Assembly: GCF_001895005.1 (NCBI RefSeq)
Contig: NZ_BCXH01000011.1
Span: 62,001 to 126,000 of the forward strand
DNA: 64,000 nt
DNA from: Rhodococcus yunnanensis NBRC 103083
Lineage (GTDB): Bacteria > Actinomycetota > Actinomycetes > Mycobacteriales > Mycobacteriaceae
Reading direction: 5' to 3'
Shown here piece by piece: positions 36,447 to 45,268 of the stretch. Numbering within the stretch: the stretch's first letter is position 1; the number at the start of each line of letters is the position of its first letter. Made by a program: the position numbers and the translations under genes. The notes under the pieces are model-generated. The model had not been told where the DNA came from. It was given only the letters and a program-made list of their open reading frames with translations, and did not search any database.

Positions 36447-36480
36447 CGCGCGAAGTGACACAGGGGTGTTACTTCGCGCG
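36447..36480 (+). terminator. Terminator hairpin after the ctpE-antitoxin pair
   Basis: Arms CGCGCGAAGTGACA and TGTTACTTCGCGCG pair over 14 bp with one G-T wobble, with loop CAGGGG. It lies 19 bp after the antitoxin stop and 30 bp before the antiporter GTG. Confidence 0.8.
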
Positions 36481-36509
36481 TATGGGCGGCGTAGCCCCAC
36501 AATGTACGA

Positions 36510-38147
36510 GTGGACGGACCGATACTTCTTCTTGTCGTGATCGCAGCTGTTGCTGTTGCCGGCTTCGCCAAGCGTTTCGAGTTGCAGGTTCCGCTGGTGC
36601 TCGTCGCAGTGGGGTCGGTTGCCTCGTTCATTCCCGGGGTGCCGCATGTGACGCTCGCGCCTGACCTGATCCTCGGGGTGGTGCTGCCGCCGCTGCTGTA
36701 TTCGGCGGCTCTGGATTTCTCGTTCGTCAGTTTCCGTAAGAACCTCGGCCACATTCTGCGTCTCGGCATCGTGATGGTCCTGGTGACCACGCTGGCCGTG
36801 GGTTATTTCGCGAATTGGCTCGTTCCCGAGCTCACGCTCGGCGCGGCATTGGTTCTCGGTGCCGTCGTCGCCCCGCCCGACGCGGTCGCCGCGGTCGCCG
36901 TCGGCCGCAAGCTCGGTCTACCGTCGCGCATGATGGCCATCCTGACGGGGGAGAGTCTCGTCAACGACGCGGCCGCGTTGACGCTGTTCACGTTGGCTGT
37001 CGCGTCGGTGACAGGCAAGAAGATCGCCATCGATTCACCGATTCTGTTCTTCGCGTACGAGATCATCGGCGGGGTACTCGTCGGGTTGATCCTCTCGCGC
37101 ATCGTTCGATTCGTCCGGACGAGGATTCAGGACTCGGCTCTCGAAACCGTCCTGGGGCTTGTCCTGCCGTTCGCCGCCTACCTCGCTGCCGAGGAGATTC
37201 ATGCCTCGGGTGTGCTGGCCGTCGTGACCGCAGGTTTCGTCCTGGGCCGTGTCACCGCCGACGTCGCGGTCACCACACGTATCCAGGAGCGGCAGGTGTG
37301 GCCGACCCTCGACCTGCTTCTGGAAGCATTCGTGTTCGCGTACATGGGCCTTCAGTTGAAGTTCGTGATCTCGGAGGTCGAGCGCGACGGACTGCCGGTG
37401 CTGCACATCTTCGCGTACGCGTTGCTGATCCTCGTCGTGGTGATCGCGGTGCGCCCGGCCTGGATCTTCGTCAACACCGGTCGTCGTGCTGCGATGCGCT
37501 CTGTGTTCGGTGTTCGGAACGTCAAGAACTCCGATGCGCTGGGGCTGACGTGGAAGCAGAACCTGGTGTTGTCCTGGGCGGGGATGCGCGGCGTCGTCAC
37601 GCTCGCCGCCGCGTCCGGTGTTCCGCTCGCGACGGTGGCGGGTGACCCGTTTCCCGGACGCGCAGTCATCCAGGCCGTCGCGTTCGTCGTCGCGGTCGGA
37701 ACTCTGGTGATTCAGGGGTTGACGTTGCCGTTGCTGATTCGGCGCCTCGATGTCGCGGACCCACACGAGGAACAGTGGACCGACGAGCAGCAGGCTCTGG
37801 CGCGGACCATCTCACGGTCCGCCGCCGAGACGTATCTGACCGAGGCGGCACGAAGCGGCGTGCCAGGGGCGAGCAAGGAATCGGTCGAGGCGGTGCTCGA
37901 ACGAGTCAGGCGGTCGGTGCGTGCGCGGCTCGACGCCGAGGAGACCGAGGATCACGAGGAGCGTGTAGCCGCAGCGGGAGCGTTGTTCGACACCCTGCGT
38001 CGCAATGTGTTGGGGGCGCAGCGTGATGCGCTCGTGAAGGCGCGCGATTCGGGTGAGCTCGACGACGAAGTGCTGCGCCACGTCCTCGACGGACTCGACG
38101 TCGAAGAGGCCGCCGCAGAGGCTCGACTCGAGCGGCGGAACCGATAG
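36510..38147 (+). CDS. Na+/H+ antiporter, CPA1 family
   Basis: 545 aa. About twelve helices: LILGVVLPPLLYSAALDFSF, LGAVVAPPDAVAAVAVGRKL and ILTGESLVNDAAALTLFTLA, the last holding the ND pair expected for ion binding. SWAGMRGVVTLAAASGVPLA is in helix 11. A cytoplasmic tail of ~130 residues is charged and helical. It exchanges Na+ or K+ for H+ in pH or salt control. The GTG start directly follows a short leader after the hairpin at 36447. Its stop codon overlaps the lipase start by one base, the first of six coupled genes. Confidence 0.93.
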   Translation: MDGPILLLVVIAAVAVAGFAKRFELQVPLVLVAVGSVASFIPGVPHVTLAPDLILGVVLPPLLYSAALDFSFVSFRKNLGHILRLGIVMVLVTTLAVGYFANWLVPELTLGAALVLGAVVAPPDAVAAVAVGRKLGLPSRMMAILTGESLVNDAAALTLFTLAVASVTGKKIAIDSPILFFAYEIIGGVLVGLILSRIVRFVRTRIQDSALETVLGLVLPFAAYLAAEEIHASGVLAVVTAGFVLGRVTADVAVTTRIQERQVWPTLDLLLEAFVFAYMGLQLKFVISEVERDGLPVLHIFAYALLILVVVIAVRPAWIFVNTGRRAAMRSVFGVRNVKNSDALGLTWKQNLVLSWAGMRGVVTLAAASGVPLATVAGDPFPGRAVIQAVAFVVAVGTLVIQGLTLPLLIRRLDVADPHEEQWTDEQQALARTISRSAAETYLTEAARSGVPGASKESVEAVLERVRRSVRARLDAEETEDHEERVAAAGALFDTLRRNVLGAQRDALVKARDSGELDDEVLRHVLDGLDVEEAAAEARLERRNR

Positions 38148-39334
38148 TGCGCACACTGATCTCGGTCGCCGCGGCGGCATGTGTTCTGGCCGGGTGCGCG
38201 CAACCGCAGGCGATCACCCGGGTCACGGGGATGGATGTGCCTGCGGCTCCGGTCGGCGCCGAGCGGGGTGCTGTGGTGAGCGCCACCCCGATCGGCCACA
38301 CGGATTTCGCTGTTCGCCTCCTGGGAGCCGGCGCGACGCACGTGGTGTACAGGTCGACATCGAGCGACGGCAACTCCGGCACGGAGGTCTCCGGCACGGT
38401 GTTCACCCCGAAAGGTGAACCGCCTGCCGGCGGTTGGCCGATCGTGTCCGTCGGGCACGGCACCACGGGCGTGACCGACGAATGTGCCCCGTCGCTCTAT
38501 CCGAACCTGTTGGGCACCATGGAGATGGTCAGCCCGTTCCTCGAACGCGGAATGGTCGTCGCGGTCACCGACTACGAAGGGCTGGGGACGCCGGGAACGC
38601 ACCCGTATCTCGATTCCGACGCGGCGGCGTACAACGTCGTCGACGCGGTACGGGCCGCGCGGAATGTCGTTCCGAACACGGGAACGAGGTGGGGTGCAAT
38701 CGGGAATTCCCAAGGCGGGCAAGCGGTATGGGCGGCAGCCGAGCATGTCGAGTACGGCGACGGGCTCGACCTGGTCGGCAGCGCCGCACTCTCGCCCACT
38801 GCCGATCTGACGCCGATGTTCGATGTCGGTGCCGCGCGCACACTCCCACAGATGCTGCTCACCCCGTTCCTCGTCGAAGGTCTGCGGGCCCGGCATCCGG
38901 ACGTCGCCGATTCGCAGTACATCCGTGGGGCTCTCGAGGCGGACAAACGCGCGTTGACCGCGTGCACCGATCTGCTCGGAGTGCAGAAGGCAGAGGCAGC
39001 CGCCCGGCTCGCACCGGGCGATGCGTCGCCGGACACCGAGGCGTCACGAACATCGATGCTCGACTGGCTGAGCTCGGTAGCGTTGCCGAAGTCCCGTGCC
39101 GCGGCGCCGCTGCTCGTCGCGGTCGGCAGCGAGGATCAGCTGATCGATCCGAAGTGGACACAGGATGCGGTGGCACGGGCATGCTCGTTGGGTGACGTCG
39201 TCGAGTTCCGTATCCTCGTCGGTCAAGGGCATTCCGACTATGGAGCCACCGGGGACGGGGTTCGATGGCTTGCCGACCGGTTCGCAGGCGTCCCCACCAC
39301 CGACACGTGTTCTCCGAGGGGGACCGATGGCTGA
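38147..39334 (+). CDS. Secreted lipase-family lipoprotein
   Basis: 395 aa. An N-terminal signal with lipobox ACVLAGC marks it as a lipoprotein on the outer face of the membrane. The body matches the secretory lipase (LIP) family: SVGHGTTGVTDECAPSL, VAVTDYEGLGTPGTHPYLD, the nucleophile elbow IGNSQGGQAVWAAAE, an aspartate in VGSEDQLIDP and a histidine in GQGHSDYG. It probably hydrolyses lipids or esters. The GTG overlaps the antiporter TAG by one base (TAGTG). It ends overlapping the next gene by 8 nt. Confidence 0.87.
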   Translation: MRTLISVAAAACVLAGCAQPQAITRVTGMDVPAAPVGAERGAVVSATPIGHTDFAVRLLGAGATHVVYRSTSSDGNSGTEVSGTVFTPKGEPPAGGWPIVSVGHGTTGVTDECAPSLYPNLLGTMEMVSPFLERGMVVAVTDYEGLGTPGTHPYLDSDAAAYNVVDAVRAARNVVPNTGTRWGAIGNSQGGQAVWAAAEHVEYGDGLDLVGSAALSPTADLTPMFDVGAARTLPQMLLTPFLVEGLRARHPDVADSQYIRGALEADKRALTACTDLLGVQKAEAAARLAPGDASPDTEASRTSMLDWLSSVALPKSRAAAPLLVAVGSEDQLIDPKWTQDAVARACSLGDVVEFRILVGQGHSDYGATGDGVRWLADRFAGVPTTDTCSPRGTDG

Positions 39335-39698
39335 TCCGTTGACCATGCTGCGCGCGCTGTGCATGGCTCTCCCCGATGCGACCGAGCGCGTCAGCCACGG
39401 CGAACCCGCGTGGTTCGTACGGCGTTCACCCCAGTTCGCCTCGTTCTCCGATCATCATCACGACGACCGTGTCGGCTTCGTCGCCGCTGCACCTCCGGGC
39501 GCGCAACAGGACTGGATCGCCCGCGATGCGACGAGGTTCTACCTTCCGCCGTACGTCGGTGGTCGAGGGTGGATCGGGGTGTATCTCGATGTCGAGCAGG
39601 ACTGGGAAGAGGTCGCGGACATCGTCGAGGAGGCCTACCGCACGGTCGCGCCGAAGTCGCTCGTCGTGCAACTGGATGCGGAGCGGCAGCCCGAGTGA
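39327..39698 (+). CDS. MmcQ/YjbR-family protein
   Basis: 123 aa small cytoplasmic protein. RALCMALPDATERVSHGEPA and FYLPPYVGGRGWIGVYLD follow the YjbR pattern; this fold resembles DNA-binding CyaY-like proteins, but its role is unknown. The ATG overlaps the lipase stop by 8 nt and its TGA overlaps the kinase GTG as GTGA, so it is translationally coupled on both sides. Confidence 0.85.
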   Translation: MADPLTMLRALCMALPDATERVSHGEPAWFVRRSPQFASFSDHHHDDRVGFVAAAPPGAQQDWIARDATRFYLPPYVGGRGWIGVYLDVEQDWEEVADIVEEAYRTVAPKSLVVQLDAERQPE

Positions 39699-40867
39699 AC
39701 TCGGCGATTCTGTGGTTCGGGGTCATTTTCGCAGCCGCGGTGGTGGCCATCGCCGTGATCAGCCTCCGCGGCCGGCGGGCGTTGACGACGCCCGAGGAGC
39801 GGGCAGTGCACTCGACGCTGCACACCGCCTCCCTCGCCGCCCGACCACTTCGCCAGGGGCTCGACGCCGATTCCGCCGCCGAGGCGTCACCGCACCTACG
39901 GGCGCTGACCGGCGGCGACGCACTCGGCATCGCCGACGCCGATGCCCGGCTCCTGACCTGGAACGGACCGTACGACGAGCTGGCCCCACTGTTTCTCGAG
40001 GCGGCCCAGCGCGCGACCTCCGGTGAACGGCGCGTCCTGCTCGCGCATCCGCTCGGCGCCGATCACGCGGTGCGAGCACTGATCGCTCAACCATTGTTGA
40101 TCGAGGACGTCGGCGTCGTCGGCGTTCTCGGTGCGGTGACGACGGCGGTGCCGGGGCCGGGAATGCTCGGTGCCATCACCGAGGTCGCACGTTATGCGTG
40201 CGGGCAGATCGAACTCGCCGAACTCGATGCCTCGCGTGCACGCCTCGACCGCGCCGAGGTGCGCGCGCTGCGTGCGCAGATCAGCCCGCATTTCATCTAC
40301 AACGCACTCGGAACCATCGCGTCGTTCGTCAGGACCGACCCCGACCGGGCGCGTGAGCTGGTGCTCGAGTTCGCCGACTTCACGCGCTATTCGTTTCGCA
40401 CGGCAGGCGAATTCACCGTTCTCGCCGACGAGTTGCGCAACATCGACCGCTACCTGACGCTCGAACGTGCGCGCTTCGGTGACACATTGCAGGTCACGCT
40501 GCAGGTGGCGCCCGAGGTGCTCAACGTCGCGCTGCCGTTCCTCGCGCTGCAGCCACTGGTGGAGAACGCGGTGCGGCACGGTCTGTCCGATCGAGGGGGC
40601 AGAGGAACCATCACGATCGTCGCTGCCGACGAGGGAACCGACTGTCTCATCAGCGTCGAGGACGACGGGGTCGGGATGGACGCCGAACTTCTGCGCTCGG
40701 GATCGCTCGATGCCGAACACGCAGCTCACGTGGGGTTGTCCAATGTCGATGACCGGCTGCGCGCGGCATTCGGCAACGACTACGGCCTCGTCGTGGACAC
40801 CGCTCCGGGCGCAGGAACCAAGGTGAGTATGAGAGTGCCGAAGTTCAAGGCAGGTATTCGGGCATGA
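39695..40867 (+). CDS. LytS-type sensor histidine kinase
   Basis: 390 aa. One N-terminal helix (ILWFGVIFAAAVVAIAVISL), then a GAF-like region (~60-165), then the LytS/YehU kinase core. The phosphoacceptor histidine is in LRAQISPHFIYNALGTIASF. The N box is LQPLVENAVRHGL and the G box DDGVGMDAEL. It lacks the multi-helix sensor of LytS itself, so the signal is probably cytoplasmic. The GTG overlaps the YjbR gene stop. The partner regulator follows with an ATGA overlap. The E. coli analogues BtsS and YpdA sense pyruvate and control transporter genes. Confidence 0.92.
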   Translation: MNSAILWFGVIFAAAVVAIAVISLRGRRALTTPEERAVHSTLHTASLAARPLRQGLDADSAAEASPHLRALTGGDALGIADADARLLTWNGPYDELAPLFLEAAQRATSGERRVLLAHPLGADHAVRALIAQPLLIEDVGVVGVLGAVTTAVPGPGMLGAITEVARYACGQIELAELDASRARLDRAEVRALRAQISPHFIYNALGTIASFVRTDPDRARELVLEFADFTRYSFRTAGEFTVLADELRNIDRYLTLERARFGDTLQVTLQVAPEVLNVALPFLALQPLVENAVRHGLSDRGGRGTITIVAADEGTDCLISVEDDGVGMDAELLRSGSLDAEHAAHVGLSNVDDRLRAAFGNDYGLVVDTAPGAGTKVSMRVPKFKAGIRA

Positions 40868-41691
40868 CGGGTGTGTCTGGCACGATGAGATCCGTGGAGA
40901 ATTCGACGTCGGCGCCCCTGGTGGTCCTCGCGGTCGACGACGAGAAACCCGCGCTCGACGAACTGGCGTTCCTGCTCAGCAGACAGAGCACCGTCGCCGA
41001 GGTGTACACCGCCTCGGACGCGACGACCGCGCTGAGGCGACTGCAGCATCCCGTCGGCCCGAAGACTCCTGCGGTAGACGCGGTGTTCCTCGACATCAAC
41101 ATGCCAGGACTCGACGGACTGGAACTGGCGGGCATTCTGGCCAACTTCGCACATCCTCCCGTGGTCGTGTTCGTGACCGCACACGACGACCGCGCGCTCG
41201 CGGCGTTCGACCTCGGGGCCGTCGACTACCTGCTCAAACCGCTGCGCGAAGAACGTCTCGCGGAATCGCTACGCCGAATACGGTCCTCCGGCCGTCGGCG
41301 AGAGTCGCCCGAGGCCACCGGCGTCGACGAAGTGATACCCGTCGAACTCGGCGGAACCACCACACTCGTCCAACGCTCGAGCGTCGGATGGGTCGAGGCC
41401 GAGGGCGATTATGCCCGGCTGCACACCACCACCGGCTCACATCTGGTGCGCATCCCGATATCGACACTCGAAAGCCGCTGGGGTGACAGCGGTTTCCTGC
41501 GCGTGCATCGATCGTTTCTCGTCTCGTTGCAGCTGGTGACCGGGATCCGCAGTGTCGGTTCGGGATTGGTGGTCTGCCTACGCGCGGACGGCGATCTACC
41601 CGCGGTCGAGCTGCCGGTCAGTCGCAGGCACACCCGTGAACTCAAGGACCGGTTGGTGCGTGGACCGCTCCAATCCTGGTCGAGCCGGTGA
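40864..41691 (+). CDS. LytTR-family response regulator
   Basis: 275 aa. Receiver domain at ~18-140: VLAVDDEKPALDELAFLLS, the phosphorylated aspartate in AVFLDINMPGLDG, VFVTAHDDRALAAF and YLLKPLRE. The C-terminal LytTR DNA-binding domain has VGWVEAEGDYARLHTTTGS, LESRWGDSGFLRVHRSFLVS and the end ELPVSRRHTREL. LytTR proteins bind short direct repeats. The nearby symporter has three 17-bp direct repeats upstream (42929-42976), so it is a plausible target. The ATG overlaps the kinase TGA; alternative internal GTG/ATG starts would shorten the N-terminus by a few residues. Confidence 0.93.
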   Translation: MTGVSGTMRSVENSTSAPLVVLAVDDEKPALDELAFLLSRQSTVAEVYTASDATTALRRLQHPVGPKTPAVDAVFLDINMPGLDGLELAGILANFAHPPVVVFVTAHDDRALAAFDLGAVDYLLKPLREERLAESLRRIRSSGRRRESPEATGVDEVIPVELGGTTTLVQRSSVGWVEAEGDYARLHTTTGSHLVRIPISTLESRWGDSGFLRVHRSFLVSLQLVTGIRSVGSGLVVCLRADGDLPAVELPVSRRHTRELKDRLVRGPLQSWSSR

Positions 41692-42056
41692 CGAGCCCGC
41701 GCAAGCAGCCGCGAGAACGCGTCGTCCTCGCAGGCAGGCGCGGGGCGCGCATGGTGCGCACACGAGTGGAGGTGCAGGAGCAGACCGAGGTCGGTGACGC
41801 CATGGTGCGCGGCCTCGTTCGTGCTCAGCTGCTGCTGTCGGTTCGGTTGGCGCTACTGACTCTGGCGGTGTTGTTCGCGATTCCGTTGGTGTCGTTGGTG
41901 GTTCCGGCGTTCGCCGACGCGCTCGTGTTCGGGATCCGGCTGCCGTGGCTCGTGCTGGGGGTCGCGGTCTACCCGCTCCTGCTCGGGGTCGGGTGGGTCT
42001 ACGTTCGGCAGGCGGAGAGAAACGAGCACGAGTTCGTCGATCTCGTGGACGATTGA
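41688..42056 (+). CDS. Small membrane protein coupled to the two-component genes
   Basis: 122 aa. A basic N-terminus (RKQPRERVVLAGRRGARMVR) and an amphipathic stretch, then two helices (LLLSVRLALLTLAVLFAIPL and LPWLVLGVAVYPLLLGVGWV), ending YVRQAERNEHEFVDLVDD. This layout resembles the small DUF485-type partners of sodium:acetate symporters, but lacks a recognisable DUF485 motif. The GTG overlaps the LytTR stop as GTGA. It might be the partner of the symporter at 43015 that has no DUF485 gene of its own. Confidence 0.75.
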   Translation: MTSPRKQPRERVVLAGRRGARMVRTRVEVQEQTEVGDAMVRGLVRAQLLLSVRLALLTLAVLFAIPLVSLVVPAFADALVFGIRLPWLVLGVAVYPLLLGVGWVYVRQAERNEHEFVDLVDD

Positions 42057-42073
42057 CAGCCTGCGTCAGTCAG

Positions 42074-42760
42074 TCAGTCGGTCGATCCGATGGCGAGGAT
42101 CCCGCTGACCGCGACGTAGACGCCGAGCAGGAGAAGAACGACGACGGTGACGATCCGACTGTGCCGGACGAACCCGTCGACGACGGCGGTCAGTGGCCTG
42201 CGCGCTCGATCACCGAGCGTCAGCAGGGCCAGGCCGGGGGCTGCGACTCCGATACTGGCCACCACCACGAAAACGACGGCCGAGACGATCTGCGCCGGAA
42301 TCACGTCCGTGGCGTCGACGATGACCGATACCGCGGACATCGCGATGATCGTGTTCTTCGGATTCACCGAACCGAGTAGGAATGCCGTGCCGAATGCCTT
42401 CCTGCCGGTCAGGCTCCGGGTGGTGCGTACCCACCCTGGCTCCTCGTCGGTCTCGCCGTCGCGGATGCGGCTCACGAGTGCGCGCACACCGGCCACGAGC
42501 AGTGCGATTCCGAGTGCCAGCTGAAGCCACGACACCCAGGCAGCCGAGTCCGACGCGAGGACAACGCCGTCGACCAGCAGCAACCCTGCGGCAGTGATCG
42601 CAGTCAGACCCGCCAGCCACCCTGCGGTGAACTGTGCGAGCACCCGACCGGAGTTCAGGGTCGACAGCCCCGCCGCCATCGCCACCATCGGCAGATTCGC
42701 GACGACGGCACCGACGGCCACGGGGACAACGGCAGCAAGAGTCACTGCAGCGAGCGTCAT
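42074..42760 (-). CDS. GAP/Sap-family membrane protein
   Basis: 228 aa with six predicted helices: VTLAAVVPVAVGAVVANLPM, LNSGRVLAQFTAGWLAGLTA, and FGTAFLLGSVNPKNTIIAMS (NPKN motif) among them. This matches the GAP/Sap family linked to peptidoglycolipid or sulfolipid export in mycobacteria. It is inverted relative to both neighbours and divides the two-component operon from the symporter, sharing a divergent promoter region with the latter. The role here is unknown. Confidence 0.8.
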   Translation of the reverse strand: MTLAAVTLAAVVPVAVGAVVANLPMVAMAAGLSTLNSGRVLAQFTAGWLAGLTAITAAGLLLVDGVVLASDSAAWVSWLQLALGIALLVAGVRALVSRIRDGETDEEPGWVRTTRSLTGRKAFGTAFLLGSVNPKNTIIAMSAVSVIVDATDVIPAQIVSAVVFVVVASIGVAAPGLALLTLGDRARRPLTAVVDGFVRHSRIVTVVVLLLLGVYVAVSGILAIGSTD

Positions 42761-42928
42761 TGCAGGACAGGTCGAACTCGGCCCCGCGCCGAACTTTCGT
42801 CGGCGGTGCGCGCCGTCCTTGTCGACCAGCTCATGTCTGCTCCTCCACCGGCGGCTGCCATCTCAGCGCTCACAGTAGCAACGGCGCAGTAACTCGGGCG
42901 TCGTCGCAGTCGGTGGGTGGACCTACCA

Positions 42929-42976
42929 TTGCTCACTGCAGGGCTTTGCTCACTGCAGGGCTTTGCTCACTGCAGG
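42929..42976. repeat. 17-bp direct repeats (TTGCTCACTGCAGGGCT), 2.8 copies
   Basis: Copies at 42929-42945, 42946-42962 and a partial one at 42963-42976, between the divergent GAP gene and the symporter at 43015. A TACCAT -10-like box at 42924-42929 borders the first copy, so the array may lie across the transcription start. Possible binding sites for the LytTR regulator encoded 1.3 kb upstream. Confidence 0.75.
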
Positions 42977-43014
42977 AGTTCTGCGCCCCCGACGAGACCA
43001 GGAGACTGACCCAG

Positions 43015-44757
43015 GTGAACGGTCAACCCATTCCGTGGGTGACGGTCGTTGCGCTCGTGCTCGCTGCGGTCGCCACCGTCGCGATAGGTGTGTACGGGGT
43101 GCGGTTGGCGCGCACGACGTCGGACTTCCTGGTTGCCTCGCGTAGCGTCGGGCCGAGGTGGAACGCTGCGGCCATCTCGGGTGAATATCTCTCGGCTGCA
43201 TCGTTTCTCGGGGTTGCCGGGCTCATCGCGAAGTACGGCGCCGATGCCCTGTGGTATCCGATCGGTTTCACCGCAGGCTATCTCGGCCTGCTGCTGTTCG
43301 TGGCGGCTCCGCTTCGGCGCAGTGGTGCATACACCGTTCCCGATTTCGCCGAGTTCCGTCTCGGGTCGCAGCGGTTGCGTAAGCTCGCCATGTTCGTCGT
43401 CGTCATCATCTGTGCCCTCTATCTGGTGCCGCAGTTCCAAGGTGCCGGGCTCACGTTGAACATCCTTCTCGGAGTGCCGGGCTGGGTCGGGGCAGCGGTG
43501 GTGGGTGTCATCGTCATCGCCAACGTCGTCGGCGGCGGGATGCGGTCGATCACGTTCGTGCAGGCGTTCCAGTACTGGCTGAAGCTGACTGCCGTCGCCG
43601 TTCCCGCGGTGGTGCTCGCCATGCATTTCTTCGCCGACGACCGAGCTGTCGGAAGCCCCGCACCGCCGACGGTCGACCGCGAGACGACCGTCGAGATCAG
43701 TACCGACGTCCTCGTTCAAGTGGATTCGCCGATCGAGGTGACGGTCCGCGGCACCGTCGACGACCTACCCGTCGACGGCAGAATCGGACTGGGTCAGGGA
43801 ACCCACGAACTCGGCGAGGGCACGTCGTTGATTCTCGACGCGGACTCGCCGGTACCTGTGGTGGCCGGCGCGCCGACAACGGATCGGCAATGGGCGCAAC
43901 CCGGTTGGGGACTGGGCGGAACCCATCCGCTGTACCAGGTCTACTCGCTGATTCTCGCGACGTTCCTCGGCACACTGGGGTTGCCGCACGTGCTGGTTCG
44001 GTTCTACACCAACCCGGACGGGCGTGCCGCACGGCTGACATCGCTGACGGTTCTCGGTTTGCTCGGTGTGTTCTATCTGTTTCCGACGCTGCTCGGGGTG
44101 TTCGCGCGGCTGTACGTTCCGCAACTCCTGATCACCGGAACCTCCGATGCGGCGGTCCTGCTGCTGCCCGGCTCGGTGCTGTCCGGCGTCGGTGGGCAGC
44201 TGCTCGCCGCCGTCGTCGCGGCAGGAGCGATCGCGGCGTTCCTCTCGACGTCGTCGGGACTTCTCGTCAGCATCGCCGGTGTACTGAGCACCGACGTTCT
44301 CCGTGGACGGGTCCGCGATTTCCGCATCGCGGCCGTCCTCGCAGGCGCAGTGCCGCTGGTGTTGTCGCTCGGGTTGGTCTCGCTCGATCTCTCGCGGACG
44401 GTCGGGCTCGTGTTCGCCGTCGCCGCGTCGACGCTCTGCCCGCTGCTGGTGCTCGGAATCTGGTGGCGTGGACTGACGGCCGCCGGTGCTGCAGCGGGAC
44501 TGATCGGCGGCGGCACGGTGTCGCTGACGGCCGCATCGCTCTCGGTGTTCGGGGTCTCCGAGACCATGTGGTCGGGGTGGCCTGCGGCGTTGCTCGGCTA
44601 TCCAGCTGCGGTGAGTGTGCCGTTGGCGTTCGGGCTGATGATCCTCGTCAGCAAGGCGACGTCGCGATCGGTGCCGCCCGACGTCGGACGAATCTTCACC
44701 CGATTGCATGCCCCCGAACGTCTGGGCGTCGGCCGAGATCGTGAGCGCGAGCTGTAA
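43015..44757 (+). CDS. Sodium:solute symporter (SSS family), monocarboxylate-type
   Basis: 580 aa, about thirteen helices. TSDFLVASRSVGPRWNAAAI, SGEYLSAASFLGVAGLIAKY and GLPHVLVRFYTNPDGRAAR are shared in pattern with MctC at 45265, so the two are paralogues. It has an extra outer loop of ~100 residues (TVDRETTVEISTDVLVQVDS, VTVRGTVDDLPVDGRIGLG) between helices 6 and 7, rich in strands. It probably imports a short-chain organic acid with Na+. The GTG has AGGAGA upstream. No DUF485 gene precedes it. Confidence 0.9.
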   Translation: MNGQPIPWVTVVALVLAAVATVAIGVYGVRLARTTSDFLVASRSVGPRWNAAAISGEYLSAASFLGVAGLIAKYGADALWYPIGFTAGYLGLLLFVAAPLRRSGAYTVPDFAEFRLGSQRLRKLAMFVVVIICALYLVPQFQGAGLTLNILLGVPGWVGAAVVGVIVIANVVGGGMRSITFVQAFQYWLKLTAVAVPAVVLAMHFFADDRAVGSPAPPTVDRETTVEISTDVLVQVDSPIEVTVRGTVDDLPVDGRIGLGQGTHELGEGTSLILDADSPVPVVAGAPTTDRQWAQPGWGLGGTHPLYQVYSLILATFLGTLGLPHVLVRFYTNPDGRAARLTSLTVLGLLGVFYLFPTLLGVFARLYVPQLLITGTSDAAVLLLPGSVLSGVGGQLLAAVVAAGAIAAFLSTSSGLLVSIAGVLSTDVLRGRVRDFRIAAVLAGAVPLVLSLGLVSLDLSRTVGLVFAVAASTLCPLLVLGIWWRGLTAAGAAAGLIGGGTVSLTAASLSVFGVSETMWSGWPAALLGYPAAVSVPLAFGLMILVSKATSRSVPPDVGRIFTRLHAPERLGVGRDREREL

Positions 44758-44878
44758 CTGCCCCCGCTCGCCGACGTCAGGTGACCGTTCGGCGCAGACT
44801 CCGACAGCTGAGCGTGTGATCGCCGCCACTGCATTCTCCTGTGACCTGCCTCTCACTAGCGTCACTGTTCAGTTCCGA

Positions 44879-44893
44879 GTCACAGACCGTGAC
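44879..44893. promoter_or_regulatory. GTCAC-AGACC-GTGAC palindrome upstream of the DUF485-mctC genes
   Basis: Perfect 5-bp arms with a 5-bp spacer, 25 bp before the DUF485 GTG in the 160-bp gap after the first symporter. TCACTA (44853-44858) and TCACTG (44862-44867) resemble the core of the 17-bp repeats at 42929. It is a weak operator candidate. Confidence 0.3.
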
Positions 44894-44917
44894 GCGAATT
44901 CGAGGAGTGAATCAGAC

Positions 44918-45268
44918 GTGAGTACATCGGACACCTCTCCGCCACCGGACGCGCAGGCGTTCATCGACATGCAAGCGAGCCCGGAATTCCAGGAACTGCG
45001 ACGTCGGCTGCGCAGCTTCGTGTTTCCGATGACCGCGTTCTTTCTGATCTGGTACATCGTCTACGTGCTGCTGAGCAACTACGCGCACGACTTCATGTCG
45101 ACGCCGGTCTGGGGCAACATCAACGTCGGTTTGCTCCTCGGTCTCGGCCAGTTCGTCACGACGTTCGCGATCACCGGGATCTACGTCAAGTTCGCGAACC
45201 GTGAACTCGATCCACGCGCCGAGTCGCTGCGCAACGAGATGATCGCGTCGCAGGAGGCCACACGATGA
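44918..45268 (+). CDS. DUF485 membrane protein, symporter partner
   Basis: 116 aa. ASPEFQELRRRLRSFVFPMT, FFLIWYIVYVLLSNYAHDFM and VGLLLGLGQFVTTFAITGIY form the DUF485 signature with two helices. Such proteins are encoded just before ActP/MctC acetate symporters and are thought to help their function. The GTG follows GAGGAG; its stop overlaps the symporter ATG as ATGA. Confidence 0.93.
   Translation: MSTSDTSPPPDAQAFIDMQASPEFQELRRRLRSFVFPMTAFFLIWYIVYVLLSNYAHDFMSTPVWGNINVGLLLGLGQFVTTFAITGIYVKFANRELDPRAESLRNEMIASQEATR

Noticed and set aside
44841..44858. GlxR/Crp site upstream of DUF485-mctC
   Set aside because: TGTGA and TCACT are present but spaced 7-8 bp rather than the 6 bp of the consensus, so it is not a good match.
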